Assembly: GCA_964420325.1 (NCBI GenBank) | Contig: CAYQSU010000016.1 | Span: 1 to 53,853 of the forward strand | Length of the DNA: 53,853 nucleotides | Source: CAYQSU01 sp964420325 | GTDB lineage: Bacteria; Pseudomonadota; Alphaproteobacteria; Rhodospirillales; Defluviicoccaceae | Direction of reading: 5' to 3' | Part shown: in pieces, positions 7,860 to 16,191 of the stretch | How positions within the stretch are numbered: the first letter of the stretch is position 1 | How the letters are laid out: every line of letters starts with the position of its first letter | Notes under the pieces: model-generated | Told to the model about the DNA's origin: nothing | Seen by the model: only the letters and a program-made list of their open reading frames with translations | Database searches by the model: none | Made by a program: the position numbers and the translations under genes

Positions 7860-8798
7860 ATGGATGAGGCCAGTCGCAGCACGCCGGTGATCATCGGCAT
7901 CGTCGGCGATTCCGCCGCCGGCAAGACGACGCTTGCCGCAGGGTTGGCGCTCGCGCTCGGCCGCGAGCGCACGGTTTCCATCTGCATCGACGACTACCAA
8001 CGGTACTCGCGCAGGCAGCGGATGGAGCTCGGGCTCACCCCCCACGATCCGGCCTGCAACCACATGGACATCCTCGAGCAGCACGTCGATCTCCTGCGCG
8101 ACGGTCAGCCGATCCTGAAGCCCGTCTACAACCACAAGGGCGGAGTCCTGGAGGCGCCCGAGTACGTGGAGCCGAAGGACTTCATCATTCTGGAAGGACT
8201 TCTCGGCTACGCTTCGCCCCGCCTGCGCGATGCGTATGACGTCAAGCTGTACGTCGAGCCCCAGGAGCAGCTTCGCCTGCGATGGAAGTTCCAGCGCGAT
8301 ATCGGCGAGAGCGGCTACACGCGGGAGCAGCTGATGCAGACCCTGCCCAAACTCAAGGCGGACAGCGAGGCCCATGTCGTTCCGCAGCGCCGGCACGCCG
8401 ACATGGTGGTGAGCTTCTGTCCGCCCGACGACCGCCCCGAGGAGAGCGGCGAGCATCTCAACGCCGCGCTCATTCTCAGGCCGACGCTGCCGTATCTCGA
8501 CCTGACGCCGCTGCTGGAGCTGGGTGGCGGCACCGGCTTCGTGCTCGAGCTTGCGCGCGATGTCGACGGCCGGCCGGTCGATGCGCTGCACATCTCGGGC
8601 GGCATCGACGACAGCCGGGCGGCACGGATGGAGGAGGCGCTGTGGCGGCTCCTGGCGGTGACGCGTCGTGACCCGGACCGGCCAGGCTCCTTCCGCGACG
8701 GCACGGGGCGGCGGCTGCATTCCCGCCCTTTGGCCTTGTCGCAGTTGCTGATTACGCACTACCTATTGAATGCCGCTCTGGGGCATCATGTCAGCTGA
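7860..8798 (+). CDS. prk: Phosphoribulokinase, plant/cyanobacterial (class II) type
   Basis: Phosphorylates ribulose 5-phosphate to ribulose 1,5-bisphosphate, the CO2 acceptor. The 312-residue product has a P-loop GDSAAGKTT at 16-24, ICIDDYQ at 41-47, a KPVYNH substrate segment and the PQRRHADMVV motif. These resemble the class II enzymes of cyanobacteria and plants rather than the class I octameric enzymes usual in Proteobacteria. C42 corresponds to one regulatory cysteine, but the P-loop cysteine (just before GK) is A20, so thioredoxin control through that disulfide is not possible. It is the first of four apparently cotranscribed genes. The ATG at 7860 has GGAAGG 12 nt upstream; an in-frame ATG at 7791 is an alternative. 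A uridine-kinase-like function is less likely. Confidence 0.85.
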   Translation: MDEASRSTPVIIGIVGDSAAGKTTLAAGLALALGRERTVSICIDDYQRYSRRQRMELGLTPHDPACNHMDILEQHVDLLRDGQPILKPVYNHKGGVLEAPEYVEPKDFIILEGLLGYASPRLRDAYDVKLYVEPQEQLRLRWKFQRDIGESGYTREQLMQTLPKLKADSEAHVVPQRRHADMVVSFCPPDDRPEESGEHLNAALILRPTLPYLDLTPLLELGGGTGFVLELARDVDGRPVDALHISGGIDDSRAARMEEALWRLLAVTRRDPDRPGSFRDGTGRRLHSRPLALSQLLITHYLLNAALGHHVS

Positions 8799-8811
8799 AG
8801 AGAGGCCGCCG

Positions 8812-10917
8812 ATGACGGTTGCAACGATGAAGCGTGCCATGGACGTCGAGACCGAGCCCGCCGCGCTGCCGGTGGCGACCCACCAGGAGATGGTCAACGC
8901 CATCCGCATGCTCGCCGCGGATGCGGTCGAGAAGGCCAAGTCGGGCCATCCTGGCCTGCCGATGGGCATGGCCAACGTCGCCACCGTGTTGTGGACGCGG
9001 TTCCTCAGGTTCGATCCGTCGGCGCCCAAGTGGGACGATCGCGACCGCTTCATCCTGTCCGCCGGTCACGGCTCGATGCTGCTTTATGCGCTCCTCTATC
9101 TCACCGGCTACGAGGACGTGACCATCGACGAGATCAAGAACTTCCGTCAGCTCAAGTCCAGGACTCCCGGCCACCCGGAATACGGGGTGACGGCGGGGAT
9201 CGAGACGACCACCGGGCCGCTGGCGCAGGGTCTCGGCAACGCCGTCGGCATGGCGCTCGCCGAGCGCCTGCGTAACGCCCGTTGGGGAGACGGCATCGTC
9301 GATCACTATACCTATTGCCTGGTCGGCGATGGCTGCCTGATGGAAGGGTTGGGTCAGGAGGCGATCTCGATCGCCGGGTTCCTCAGGCTGCACAAGCTGA
9401 TCGTGCTGTGGGACGACAACCGCATCTCCATCGACGGTCCGACCTCGCTCGCCACGGCCGACAACCAGCTCGCCCGCTTCGAGGCGTCCGGCTGGGATGC
9501 GGTGGCGGTTGACGGCGACGACCCCGAGGCCGTCGGCGCGGCGATCGCCAAGGCGCGGATCTCGGACAAGCCCTCGTTCATCGCCTGCCGGACGATCATC
9601 GGCCACGGCGCGCCGACCAAGGCCGGCACCGAGGCGACCCACGGCGCGCCCCTCGGCGAGGACGAGGTGGCCGGCACCCGCAAGGCGCTCGGCTGGCCCT
9701 ATCCGCCGTTCGTCGTCCCCCGCCACGTCCTCGATGCGTGGCGCAAGGCCGGCCGCCGCGGCATCGCCGACCGCAGGGCCTGGGAGGCCCGCTTCGAGGC
9801 GTTGTGCGAGGAGAAGAAGGCCGAGTTCCGCCGCACCAGCGTCGGCAAGCTCGCTCCCGGGTGGCAGACGCCCCTCAACGACTTCAAGCGCAAGCTCGCC
9901 GACGAACGGCCGACCTGGCCGACCCGCAAGGCCTCGGGCCAGGCGCTGGAGATCCTGACCGCCACGTTCCCGGAGATCATCGGCGGCTCGGCCGACCTCA
10001 CCGAGTCGTGCTTCACCAAGACGTCGTGCATGGAGGACGTCAAGCCCGGCGACTACTCCGGCCGCTATATCCATTACGGCGTGCGGGAGCACGCCATGGC
10101 GGCGATGATGAACGGCATGGCGCTCCACGGCGGCTTCATTCCCTACGGCGGGACCTTCCTGGTGTTCGTCGACTACATGCGCGGCGCCATCCGCATGTCG
10201 GCCTTGATGAAGCAGCGGGTCATCTACGTCTGCACCCACGATTCGATCGGCGTCGGCGAGGACGGGCCGACCCACCATCCGTCGGAAACCATCGCCGGGC
10301 TCAGGGTGATGCCCAACCTGCTCGTCTTCCGCCCGGCCGACGCCGTCGAGACCTTCGAATCCTGGGTCATCGCGCTGACCGAGTACGACATGCCGTCCTG
10401 CCTGGTGCTGACGCGGCAGGCCGTGCCGGCGGTGCGCACCGAGCACGAGAGCATCAATCTCTGCGCGCGCGGCGCCTACATCCTCTACGACGCCGAAGGC
10501 GGCGACCGCGAGGTGACGCTGTTTGCCACCGGGTCCGAGGTACACATCGCGGTCAAGGCACGGGAGGTCCTTCAGGCCGAAGGAATTCCCACGGCCGTCG
10601 TGTCGATGCCGTGCTGGGAGCTGTTCGACCAGCAGCCGGAGAAGTATCGCCGCGAGGTGATGGGACCCGACTGGCCCAACTGCGTGCGCGTCGCCGTCGA
10701 GGCCGCCATCTCGCCGGGCTGGGACAAGTACATCGGCGAGAACGGCGTGTTCGTCGGCCTGAAGGACTTCAGCCTGTCGGCGCCGGGACCGGCCCTGTTC
10801 GAGTACTTCGGGATCACGCCCGACAACGTCGTCGCCCAGGCGAAGGAAGCGGTCGCCCGCCGGCGCGTCGTCCATCGCCGGCCCGGGACCCGCGTCGGCA
10901 TCGACGTGGTCGGATAG
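8812..10917 (+). CDS. tkt: Transketolase
   Basis: Transfers two-carbon ketol units in the Calvin and pentose phosphate pathways using thiamine diphosphate. The 701-residue product has SGHPGLP (H46), AGHGSML (H86), the cofactor motif GDG at 172-174 with DDN near 201, and the YGVREHAM segment carrying the catalytic glutamate. The start at 8812 is chosen because AGAGG lies 6 nt upstream; in-frame ATGs at 8770 and 8788 would overlap prk and lack such a site. It lies 13 nt after prk and 21 nt before the aldolase gene. Confidence 0.95.
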   Translation: MTVATMKRAMDVETEPAALPVATHQEMVNAIRMLAADAVEKAKSGHPGLPMGMANVATVLWTRFLRFDPSAPKWDDRDRFILSAGHGSMLLYALLYLTGYEDVTIDEIKNFRQLKSRTPGHPEYGVTAGIETTTGPLAQGLGNAVGMALAERLRNARWGDGIVDHYTYCLVGDGCLMEGLGQEAISIAGFLRLHKLIVLWDDNRISIDGPTSLATADNQLARFEASGWDAVAVDGDDPEAVGAAIAKARISDKPSFIACRTIIGHGAPTKAGTEATHGAPLGEDEVAGTRKALGWPYPPFVVPRHVLDAWRKAGRRGIADRRAWEARFEALCEEKKAEFRRTSVGKLAPGWQTPLNDFKRKLADERPTWPTRKASGQALEILTATFPEIIGGSADLTESCFTKTSCMEDVKPGDYSGRYIHYGVREHAMAAMMNGMALHGGFIPYGGTFLVFVDYMRGAIRMSALMKQRVIYVCTHDSIGVGEDGPTHHPSETIAGLRVMPNLLVFRPADAVETFESWVIALTEYDMPSCLVLTRQAVPAVRTEHESINLCARGAYILYDAEGGDREVTLFATGSEVHIAVKAREVLQAEGIPTAVVSMPCWELFDQQPEKYRREVMGPDWPNCVRVAVEAAISPGWDKYIGENGVFVGLKDFSLSAPGPALFEYFGITPDNVVAQAKEAVARRRVVHRRPGTRVGIDVVG

Positions 10918-10938
10918 CAAGCAGGACGGAGCGGGCGG

Positions 10939-11952
10939 ATGAGCCGTGTCGAACTCGAGGAGATCGCCCAACAGCTGGTCGCCAACGGCAGGGGCATCCT
11001 TGCCGCGGACGAGAGCACCGGCACCATCACCCGGCGCTTCGATGGCGTCGGCGTCGAAGGCACCTTCGACACCCGACGCGCCTATCGCGAGATGCTGTTC
11101 TCGACCCCGAGTCTCGGAAAGTACGTCAGCGGCGCGATCCTCTACGACGAGACCTTCCACCAGACGGCTAACGACGGGAGGCCGCTGCGGCAGCTGTTGA
11201 CGGGCCAGCACATGCTTCCGGGCATCAAGGTCGACACCGGCGCGAAGCCGCTCGCCGGATGTCCGGGCGAGACCGTGACCGAGGGTCTCGACGGGTTGCG
11301 CAAGCGTGTTGCCGACTACCGCGGCCTCGGCGCCCGCTTCGCCAAGTGGCGGGCGGTGATCCGCATCGGCAACGGCATCCCGACCACGACCTGCGTCTCC
11401 GTCAATGCCCACGCTTTGGCCCGCTACGCGGCGCTCTGCCAGGAGGGCAGTCTGGTGCCGATCGTCGAGCCGGAGGTGCTGATGGACGGCGGTCACGACA
11501 TCGACCTGTGCGAGGAAGTGACGACCGGGGTGCTGGCGACGGTGTTCGCCGAGCTCGTCGAGCAGCGCGTCCTCCTGGAAGGGATGCTGCTCAAGCCGAA
11601 CATGGTGATCTCGGGCCGGGACAGTCCGCACCAGGCCGGCGTCGAGGAGGTCGCCGAGCGCACCCTGCGCTGCCTCAGGCGCTGCGTACCGGCCGCGGTG
11701 CCGGGCATCGTCTTTCTCTCCGGCGGGCAGAGCAGCGAGGACGCCACCGCCCACCTCAACGCGATGAACGCCCTGTTCGGACCGCACCCGTGGAAGCTCA
11801 GCTTCTCCTTTGGCCGGGCGCTGCAGGACAAGGCGCTCCGGACCTGGCGAGGCGACGCGGACGCCGCCGCCGCCGCGCAACAGGCGCTCTTGCGCCGGGC
11901 GATGCTCAACAGTGCGGCCTGCCGCGGCGCCTACACCGGCGAAGCGGCCTGA
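10939..11952 (+). CDS. Class I fructose-bisphosphate aldolase
   Basis: Interconverts fructose 1,6-bisphosphate with glyceraldehyde 3-phosphate and dihydroxyacetone phosphate; in the Calvin cycle it can also form sedoheptulose bisphosphate. The 337-residue sequence is of the eukaryote-like, metal-independent class I family: GILAADEST near residue 19, and the Schiff-base lysine K219 in LLKPNMV, with SGGQS near the C-terminal part. A GGAG-rich site precedes the ATG. It lies between tkt and rpe in the same operon, where many proteobacterial cbb operons carry a class II enzyme instead. Confidence 0.94.
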   Translation: MSRVELEEIAQQLVANGRGILAADESTGTITRRFDGVGVEGTFDTRRAYREMLFSTPSLGKYVSGAILYDETFHQTANDGRPLRQLLTGQHMLPGIKVDTGAKPLAGCPGETVTEGLDGLRKRVADYRGLGARFAKWRAVIRIGNGIPTTTCVSVNAHALARYAALCQEGSLVPIVEPEVLMDGGHDIDLCEEVTTGVLATVFAELVEQRVLLEGMLLKPNMVISGRDSPHQAGVEEVAERTLRCLRRCVPAAVPGIVFLSGGQSSEDATAHLNAMNALFGPHPWKLSFSFGRALQDKALRTWRGDADAAAAAQQALLRRAMLNSAACRGAYTGEAA

Positions 11953-11962
11953 ACGGCCGCCG

Positions 11963-12625
11963 ATGGCGCCGGGCACGGTCAAGATCGCACCGTCCATTCT
12001 GTCGGCCGACTTCGCCCGGCTCGGCGAGGAGGTGCGGGCGATCGAGGCGGCCGGGTGCGACTACGTCCACGTCGACGTCATGGACGGCCACTTCGTTCCC
12101 AATCTGACCGTCGGCCCCTGCGTCATCCGCTCCCTTCGCCCCTACACCAACAGGCCGTTCGACGTCCACCTGATGATCGATCCGGCGCAGCCCTTTCTCG
12201 CCGAGTATGCCAGCGCCGGCGCCGACATCATCACGGTCCACGCCGAGGCCGACACCCATCTCGATCGTTCGCTGCAGGTCATTCGCGCGCTCGGCAAGAA
12301 GGCCGGCGTCTCGCTCAACCCGGCAACCCCGCCCTCGGCGATCGAGCACGTGCTTCATCGCCTCGACCTGATCCTCGTGATGTCCGTCAACCCGGGCTTC
12401 GGTGGGCAGAGCTTCATCGCCGCCCAGCTCGAGAAGATCCGGCGCGTCCGCGAGATGATCGGCGACCGGCCGATCGAGCTCGAGGTCGACGGCGGCGTCA
12501 ACGCCGAGACGGCGCCGGCGGTGATCGATGCCGGAGCCGACGTTCTCGTCGCCGGCACCGCGGTGTTCGGGGAAGAGGACTATGCGGCCGCCATCCGCGC
12601 CCTGAGGCCGGCACCGCCAGGGTAG
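11963..12625 (+). CDS. rpe: Ribulose-phosphate 3-epimerase
   Basis: Interconverts ribulose 5-phosphate and xylulose 5-phosphate, linking transketolase products to phosphoribulokinase. A 220-residue TIM barrel with APSILSADF at the N-terminus, HVDVMDG (metal ligands and acid/base D38 region), HLMI, the VNPGFGGQ phosphate loop and EVDGGV near the C-terminal side. The ATG is 10 nt past the aldolase stop, closing a prk-tkt-fba-rpe operon. It is convergent with the UspA-like gene, 12 nt away. Confidence 0.96.
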   Translation: MAPGTVKIAPSILSADFARLGEEVRAIEAAGCDYVHVDVMDGHFVPNLTVGPCVIRSLRPYTNRPFDVHLMIDPAQPFLAEYASAGADIITVHAEADTHLDRSLQVIRALGKKAGVSLNPATPPSAIEHVLHRLDLILVMSVNPGFGGQSFIAAQLEKIRRVREMIGDRPIELEVDGGVNAETAPAVIDAGADVLVAGTAVFGEEDYAAAIRALRPAPPG

Positions 12626-12637
12626 GCCGGCCGCGCT

Positions 12638-13156
12638 TCAGGCGATGGCGTCGATCGCGGCGTCGCTGAGGCCGCCGGGGACGATGGTGACCGGGATCGG
12701 CAGCCGGCCGACGCGTTTCATGACATCGGTGATGAGCCGGCCCGGGCCCTCGTTTCCCGGCGCGGCGCCGAGAACCAGCACCGAGAATCCGCCCTCCTCG
12801 TCGATCAGCTTCATCAACTCGGCGGTGAGCTTCCCCTCGCGGATGTAGACCGTGGGCGTTGCGCCCGAAAGCCGCTGCACGACCGAGGCGACGACCTGCA
12901 GCATCTCCTCGGCCTGCTCCCGCCGTTCCTCCTGCATCAGGTGGCCGACCGCCATCCAGTGCTGGAACTCGACCGGCTCGACGACGTAGAGCAGCGCGAC
13001 GCGGCCGCCTGTCGCCTTGGCGCGCCGGCACGCGAAGCGCAGCGCTTGGTGCAGTTCCTCGCTCTCGTCGACGACGCAGAGAAAGGTGCGGGGGATTTCG
13101 GGGGCGGAGGCCGCTTGCTCAGCCTGCAACGGCTGACGGCTTTGCTCGGCGATCAC
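12638..13156 (-). CDS. Universal stress protein (UspA family)
   Basis: A 172-residue protein with the Usp alpha/beta fold: FLCVVDESEE at the first strand, ALLYVVEP at the second, and a VLGAAPGNEGPGRL segment matching the ATP-binding G-x2-G-x9-G type loop, followed by IPVTIVPG. The first 20 residues are an extra, probably disordered tail. Its start lies 3 nt after the stop of the TIGR02186 gene, so it looks like the last gene of a three-gene operon with a TauE-type permease. That linkage hints at a stress role tied to sulfur-compound export, which is inference. Confidence 0.85.
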   Translation of the reverse strand: MIAEQSRQPLQAEQAASAPEIPRTFLCVVDESEELHQALRFACRRAKATGGRVALLYVVEPVEFQHWMAVGHLMQEERREQAEEMLQVVASVVQRLSGATPTVYIREGKLTAELMKLIDEEGGFSVLVLGAAPGNEGPGRLITDVMKRVGRLPIPVTIVPGGLSDAAIDAIA

Positions 13157-13159
13157 GGA

Positions 13160-13906
13160 TCAGTCTTTCCGGAACACGATGCTCGCGGACCATCCTGCCA
13201 CCACCGCGATCAGGATGGCAAGGACGCCGTAGGCGAAGGCATGGCGGTGGGCGAAATCGAACACGCCGGCCGAGAAGCCGATCTTGCTCACCACCAAGGG
13301 CGTGATCTCGGCGCTGATCACGGCTCCACCGCTCAAGAGGTAGACGGCGACGGTGTAGGTGCCCACGGGCGCGTTGGCCGGAAACAGAATGTCGGTTCGG
13401 AACAGCCGCTGGCCGAGGAAGTTGATCTTCGGTGGCTCGGTGTAGAACAGGTCGAGCTTCTGCATGTTGCGGATGAGGGCGGCGCGGAACGCCGCCAGCG
13501 TCTCCGCCTCGGGCTCGCCTTCGACCGTGACACGCAGGTGCTCGAGTCCGATCTCGTGGCGCGCGCCGACGCTCTCGGGAACGATCTCCGTGAGCGGCCG
13601 GCTGGCGGCAACGACATAGAAGCTCGGCACGCCTGCGAACCTCATCTCGGCCTCGTTCACCCAAATGCCGGCGACCCGGCCCTTGTGGCGAACGATCTTG
13701 TCGGCCTTGGGACCGCGGACGACGACCACGACGTCGCCCTCGCCGTCGGTCGCCCCAAACAGCAGGATGTCGGCACCGGTGAACCCCGTGGTGATGCTGA
13801 CGAGATGGTTGGAGAGGTCGACGACCAGCTGTGATGCCGCCTCCCGCGGCCACGACCCGAGAACGATGGCAACGACGGCGGCGAGGATCGTCGCGAGGCT
13901 CTTCAT
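13160..13906 (-). CDS. TIGR02186-type periplasmic/membrane-anchored protein
   Basis: A 248-residue protein with a signal peptide (hydrophobic to about residue 25), a periplasmic beta-rich body and a C-terminal membrane helix near residues 220-243 (GVLAILIAVVAGW). The start overlaps the stop of the upstream permease gene as ATGA, showing translational coupling. Pairing of this family with a TauE/SafE permease is recurrent in alphaproteobacteria; the biochemical role is unknown. A partner or sensor for the permease substrate is the simplest inference. Confidence 0.78.
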   Translation of the reverse strand: MKSLATILAAVVAIVLGSWPREAASQLVVDLSNHLVSITTGFTGADILLFGATDGEGDVVVVVRGPKADKIVRHKGRVAGIWVNEAEMRFAGVPSFYVVAASRPLTEIVPESVGARHEIGLEHLRVTVEGEPEAETLAAFRAALIRNMQKLDLFYTEPPKINFLGQRLFRTDILFPANAPVGTYTVAVYLLSGGAVISAEITPLVVSKIGFSAGVFDFAHRHAFAYGVLAILIAVVAGWSASIVFRKD

Positions 13907-14823
13907 GGATGGCCCAGGACCTCGCCCAGCGAATAGAGATCTTCGGGCGGCAGCACGAGATCGGTTGCCAGCTTGCCGCAGACGAGCAGGACCAGGACGG
14001 CCAGCAGCACGCGCAGCTGGTCGCCGCGCAACCGCGCCCCGAGGCGGACGCCGAACTGGGCGCCGATGACGCCGCCGACGAGGAGCAGCAGGGCCAGCAC
14101 CACGTCGACGGTCTGGTTGGTGACCGCCTGCAGGAGGGTGACATTGGCGGTGACGAAAATGATCTGGAACAGCGACGTGCCGACCACCACCGCCGTCGGC
14201 ATGCCCAGCAGATAGATCATCGCCGGGACCATGAAGAAACCGCCGCCGACGCCCATGATGGCGGCCATCATGCCGACGAAAAAGCCGACGCCGATCGGCA
14301 GAATGGCGCTGATGTAGAGGCGCGACTTGCGGAAGCGCATCTTCAGCGGCAGAGCATCCCGCCACGACCGCACCTCGCGGTGCGGCCCGGCAACACCCCG
14401 GTGCCGTCCGATGATGGCGTTGATGCCCTCGACCAGCATCAGCAGCCCGATGGTGCCGAGAAAGACGACGAACGAGAGCCGGATCACCAGGTCGATCTGA
14501 CCGAGGCCCCGCAACAGGGTGAACACCCACACCCCGACCGAGGAGCCGAGAAAGCCGCCGATCAGAAGCACGAAGCCCATGCGGAAGTCGACGTTGCCGC
14601 GCCGCCAGTGGGCGAGGACGCCGGACACCGAGGAGGCGACGATCTGGTTGGCCTCGGTCGCCACCGCCACCGGCGGCGGAATGCCGATGAAGATCAGGAG
14701 CGGCGTCATCAGGAATCCGCCGCCGACACCGAACAGGCCCGACAGCATTCCGACGGCTGCGCCGAGGCCGAGGATCAGGGCGACGTTGACGGAAAGCTCC
14801 GCGATGGGGAGGTAGATCTCCAT
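13903..14823 (-). CDS. TauE/SafE-family membrane permease (sulfite exporter type)
   Basis: A 306-residue integral membrane protein with about eight helices and two copies of the family signature: GLFGVGGGFLMTPLL near residue 30 and GVGGGFFMVPAM in the second half. The family exports or imports sulfite, sulfoacetate, taurine-related organosulfonates or related anions; the substrate here is not known. The start MEIYLP is chosen over an in-frame start 13 codons upstream, which would add an implausible polar extension. It is the first gene of a three-gene operon. Confidence 0.9.
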   Translation of the reverse strand: MEIYLPIAELSVNVALILGLGAAVGMLSGLFGVGGGFLMTPLLIFIGIPPPVAVATEANQIVASSVSGVLAHWRRGNVDFRMGFVLLIGGFLGSSVGVWVFTLLRGLGQIDLVIRLSFVVFLGTIGLLMLVEGINAIIGRHRGVAGPHREVRSWRDALPLKMRFRKSRLYISAILPIGVGFFVGMMAAIMGVGGGFFMVPAMIYLLGMPTAVVVGTSLFQIIFVTANVTLLQAVTNQTVDVVLALLLLVGGVIGAQFGVRLGARLRGDQLRVLLAVLVLLVCGKLATDLVLPPEDLYSLGEVLGHP

Positions 14824-14922
14824 GAAGCGCGGCGCCTCCGGACGGCCTCGGACCCAGCACACGACAACGGGCGCTTCCGGCCGTTTGCCGCCGAGGCGCC
14901 CACTCGCGGGGATTCTTATTTG

Positions 14923-14933
14923 GATAGAGTATC
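14923..14933. promoter_or_regulatory. Possible operator, GATA-GAG-TATC palindrome
   Basis: A perfect inverted repeat (GATA, 3-nt centre, TATC) in an AT-rich patch about 100 bp upstream of the TauE-type gene, where its promoter should be. No regulator is encoded next to it, and short palindromes occur by chance. Confidence 0.3.
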
Positions 14934-15032
14934 TTAGATCGAGGGTTTAACAGACTTCCGGGGCGATGTCACGCACGCATGGCGGCCCTCGCGGCGTCGG
15001 CAAGACGAAGGCGCAGGGCCGTGGCTTCCGCG

Positions 15033-15557
15033 CTACACCTCGGTCCAGTGGCAGGCGAGCCCTAGGCTGCCGGCGGTGTTGGCGGCCGTCGAGAGGCAAG
15101 CCGGGGCCTTGCCACTCGGCACGTGCAGCTCGATGCGAATGGTATACTGGTCGCTGGGGCCGCCCGGAATGCGCTCGGCATCGAGACGGACGATGTTGGC
15201 CTCGAACTCCACGAACACCTCGGAGAGCCGGGCGATAAGGCCCGGCCGGTCGCCGCCCGAGACGGTGATGCGGTGGGTCACCCGCGCGGTCGGACCATGC
15301 ACCGGCGCCAGCTGGAAGGGGACGACGGACAGCTTGGCGCCTTCCAGCTCCGGCAGGGCGCGCAACGCCGCCTCCACGTCGGAGAGCGCGACGTCGTCCG
15401 CCAGCTCGACCACGGACACGAACTCGGCGGCACCGCCGAGCACGGCGAAGGTGGTGTCGCCGAGATTGCCGCCGAGATCGAAGAGCCGGCCGGCAATGGC
15501 GGCAACCAGCCCGACGCGGTCGGGGCAGGACACCGAGACGAGCGCATTGATCGTCAT
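15033..15557 (-). CDS. ACT-domain regulator, GcvR-like
   Basis: A 174-residue protein with two tandem ACT domains: the first begins with VSVSCPDRVGLVAAIAG and the second with ITVSGGDRPGLIARLSEVF. This is the architecture of glycine-cleavage repressor (GcvR) and related amino-acid sensing proteins. The start at 15557 is preferred because GAGG lies about 9 nt upstream; an ATG at 15566 is nearly as good. No glycine-cleavage gene is nearby, so the ligand and target are unknown. Confidence 0.8.
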   Translation of the reverse strand: MTINALVSVSCPDRVGLVAAIAGRLFDLGGNLGDTTFAVLGGAAEFVSVVELADDVALSDVEAALRALPELEGAKLSVVPFQLAPVHGPTARVTHRITVSGGDRPGLIARLSEVFVEFEANIVRLDAERIPGGPSDQYTIRIELHVPSGKAPACLSTAANTAGSLGLACHWTEV

Positions 15558-15648
15558 CTGTTCCATCCTCGCATCCGGTGGAGCGCGGAGGCGTCCCTCT
15601 CGCTTGTCCGCGGTCTCCCTGTTCCGGTAGGCGGTCGCGATGTCTTCG

Positions 15649-16119
15649 TCAAGGCGAACCCGCGTCCAGCCAGCGCCGGAAGGCGGCTCGGATGACGCGC
15701 TCGGTCTCCGACCAGAGACCGAGGCCGGGCAGGGCCTCGACATCGATCCACGCGACGGCGCCGGCATCGCCGGCCGCTCTCACCTCCATCGCGCCTCCGG
15801 TCGGCACCGCGAGGAGGTCGACGAGCGTGTAGTGGTAGCGGACCGGCGACGAGGCGGACTCGCGGTCGATCAGGTCGACGACGTCGACGAGGCCGAGCAC
15901 GCGAACGGTGATCCCGGTCTCCTCCTCGACCTCGCGCCGCACCGCCTCCTCGACCGTCTCGCCCAGCTTCTGCAGGCCTCCGGGCAGGCTCCACTGACCC
16001 TGGCGGGGCGGCGTGGAACGGCGGACGAGAAGGACGCGCCCGCGCGAGACGACGACGGCGCCGACGCCGATTAGGGGAGCCGACGGATACCGCCGGCGCG
16101 GGGAGGCGAGGGCGGTCAC
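15649..16119 (-). CDS. Nudix hydrolase
   Basis: A 156-residue Nudix protein that would hydrolyse a nucleoside diphosphate linked to another group. The Nudix box spans G48 to I70 and fits G-x5-E-x7-REV-x-EE-x-GI exactly, so all metal-binding glutamates are present. Preceding WSLPGG and the ADP-ribose-pyrophosphatase-like layout suggest an ADP-ribose or NADH-type substrate, but this cannot be fixed by reading. About 90 bp separates it from the ACT-domain gene; cotranscription is possible. Confidence 0.9.
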   Translation of the reverse strand: MTALASPRRRYPSAPLIGVGAVVVSRGRVLLVRRSTPPRQGQWSLPGGLQKLGETVEEAVRREVEEETGITVRVLGLVDVVDLIDRESASSPVRYHYTLVDLLAVPTGGAMEVRAAGDAGAVAWIDVEALPGLGLWSETERVIRAAFRRWLDAGSP

Positions 16120-16191
16120 CCGTTCCTCCTTCCTCTCGAGGCTCCGCTCTTATAAGCTCCCTGCCGTTCCCGCACGAGGGACTTGCGCGCC

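Noticed and set aside
8791..11997. 1068-codon minus-strand frame opposite tkt and the aldolase gene
   Set aside because: Shadow of the plus-strand genes in GC-rich DNA; composition is Asp/Arg/Ala-rich without domain signatures.
7860..12625. A complete Calvin-cycle cluster including RubisCO
   Set aside because: No rbcL, rbcS, cbbR or fructose-bisphosphatase gene is present in the window; only prk, tkt, aldolase and rpe were found.
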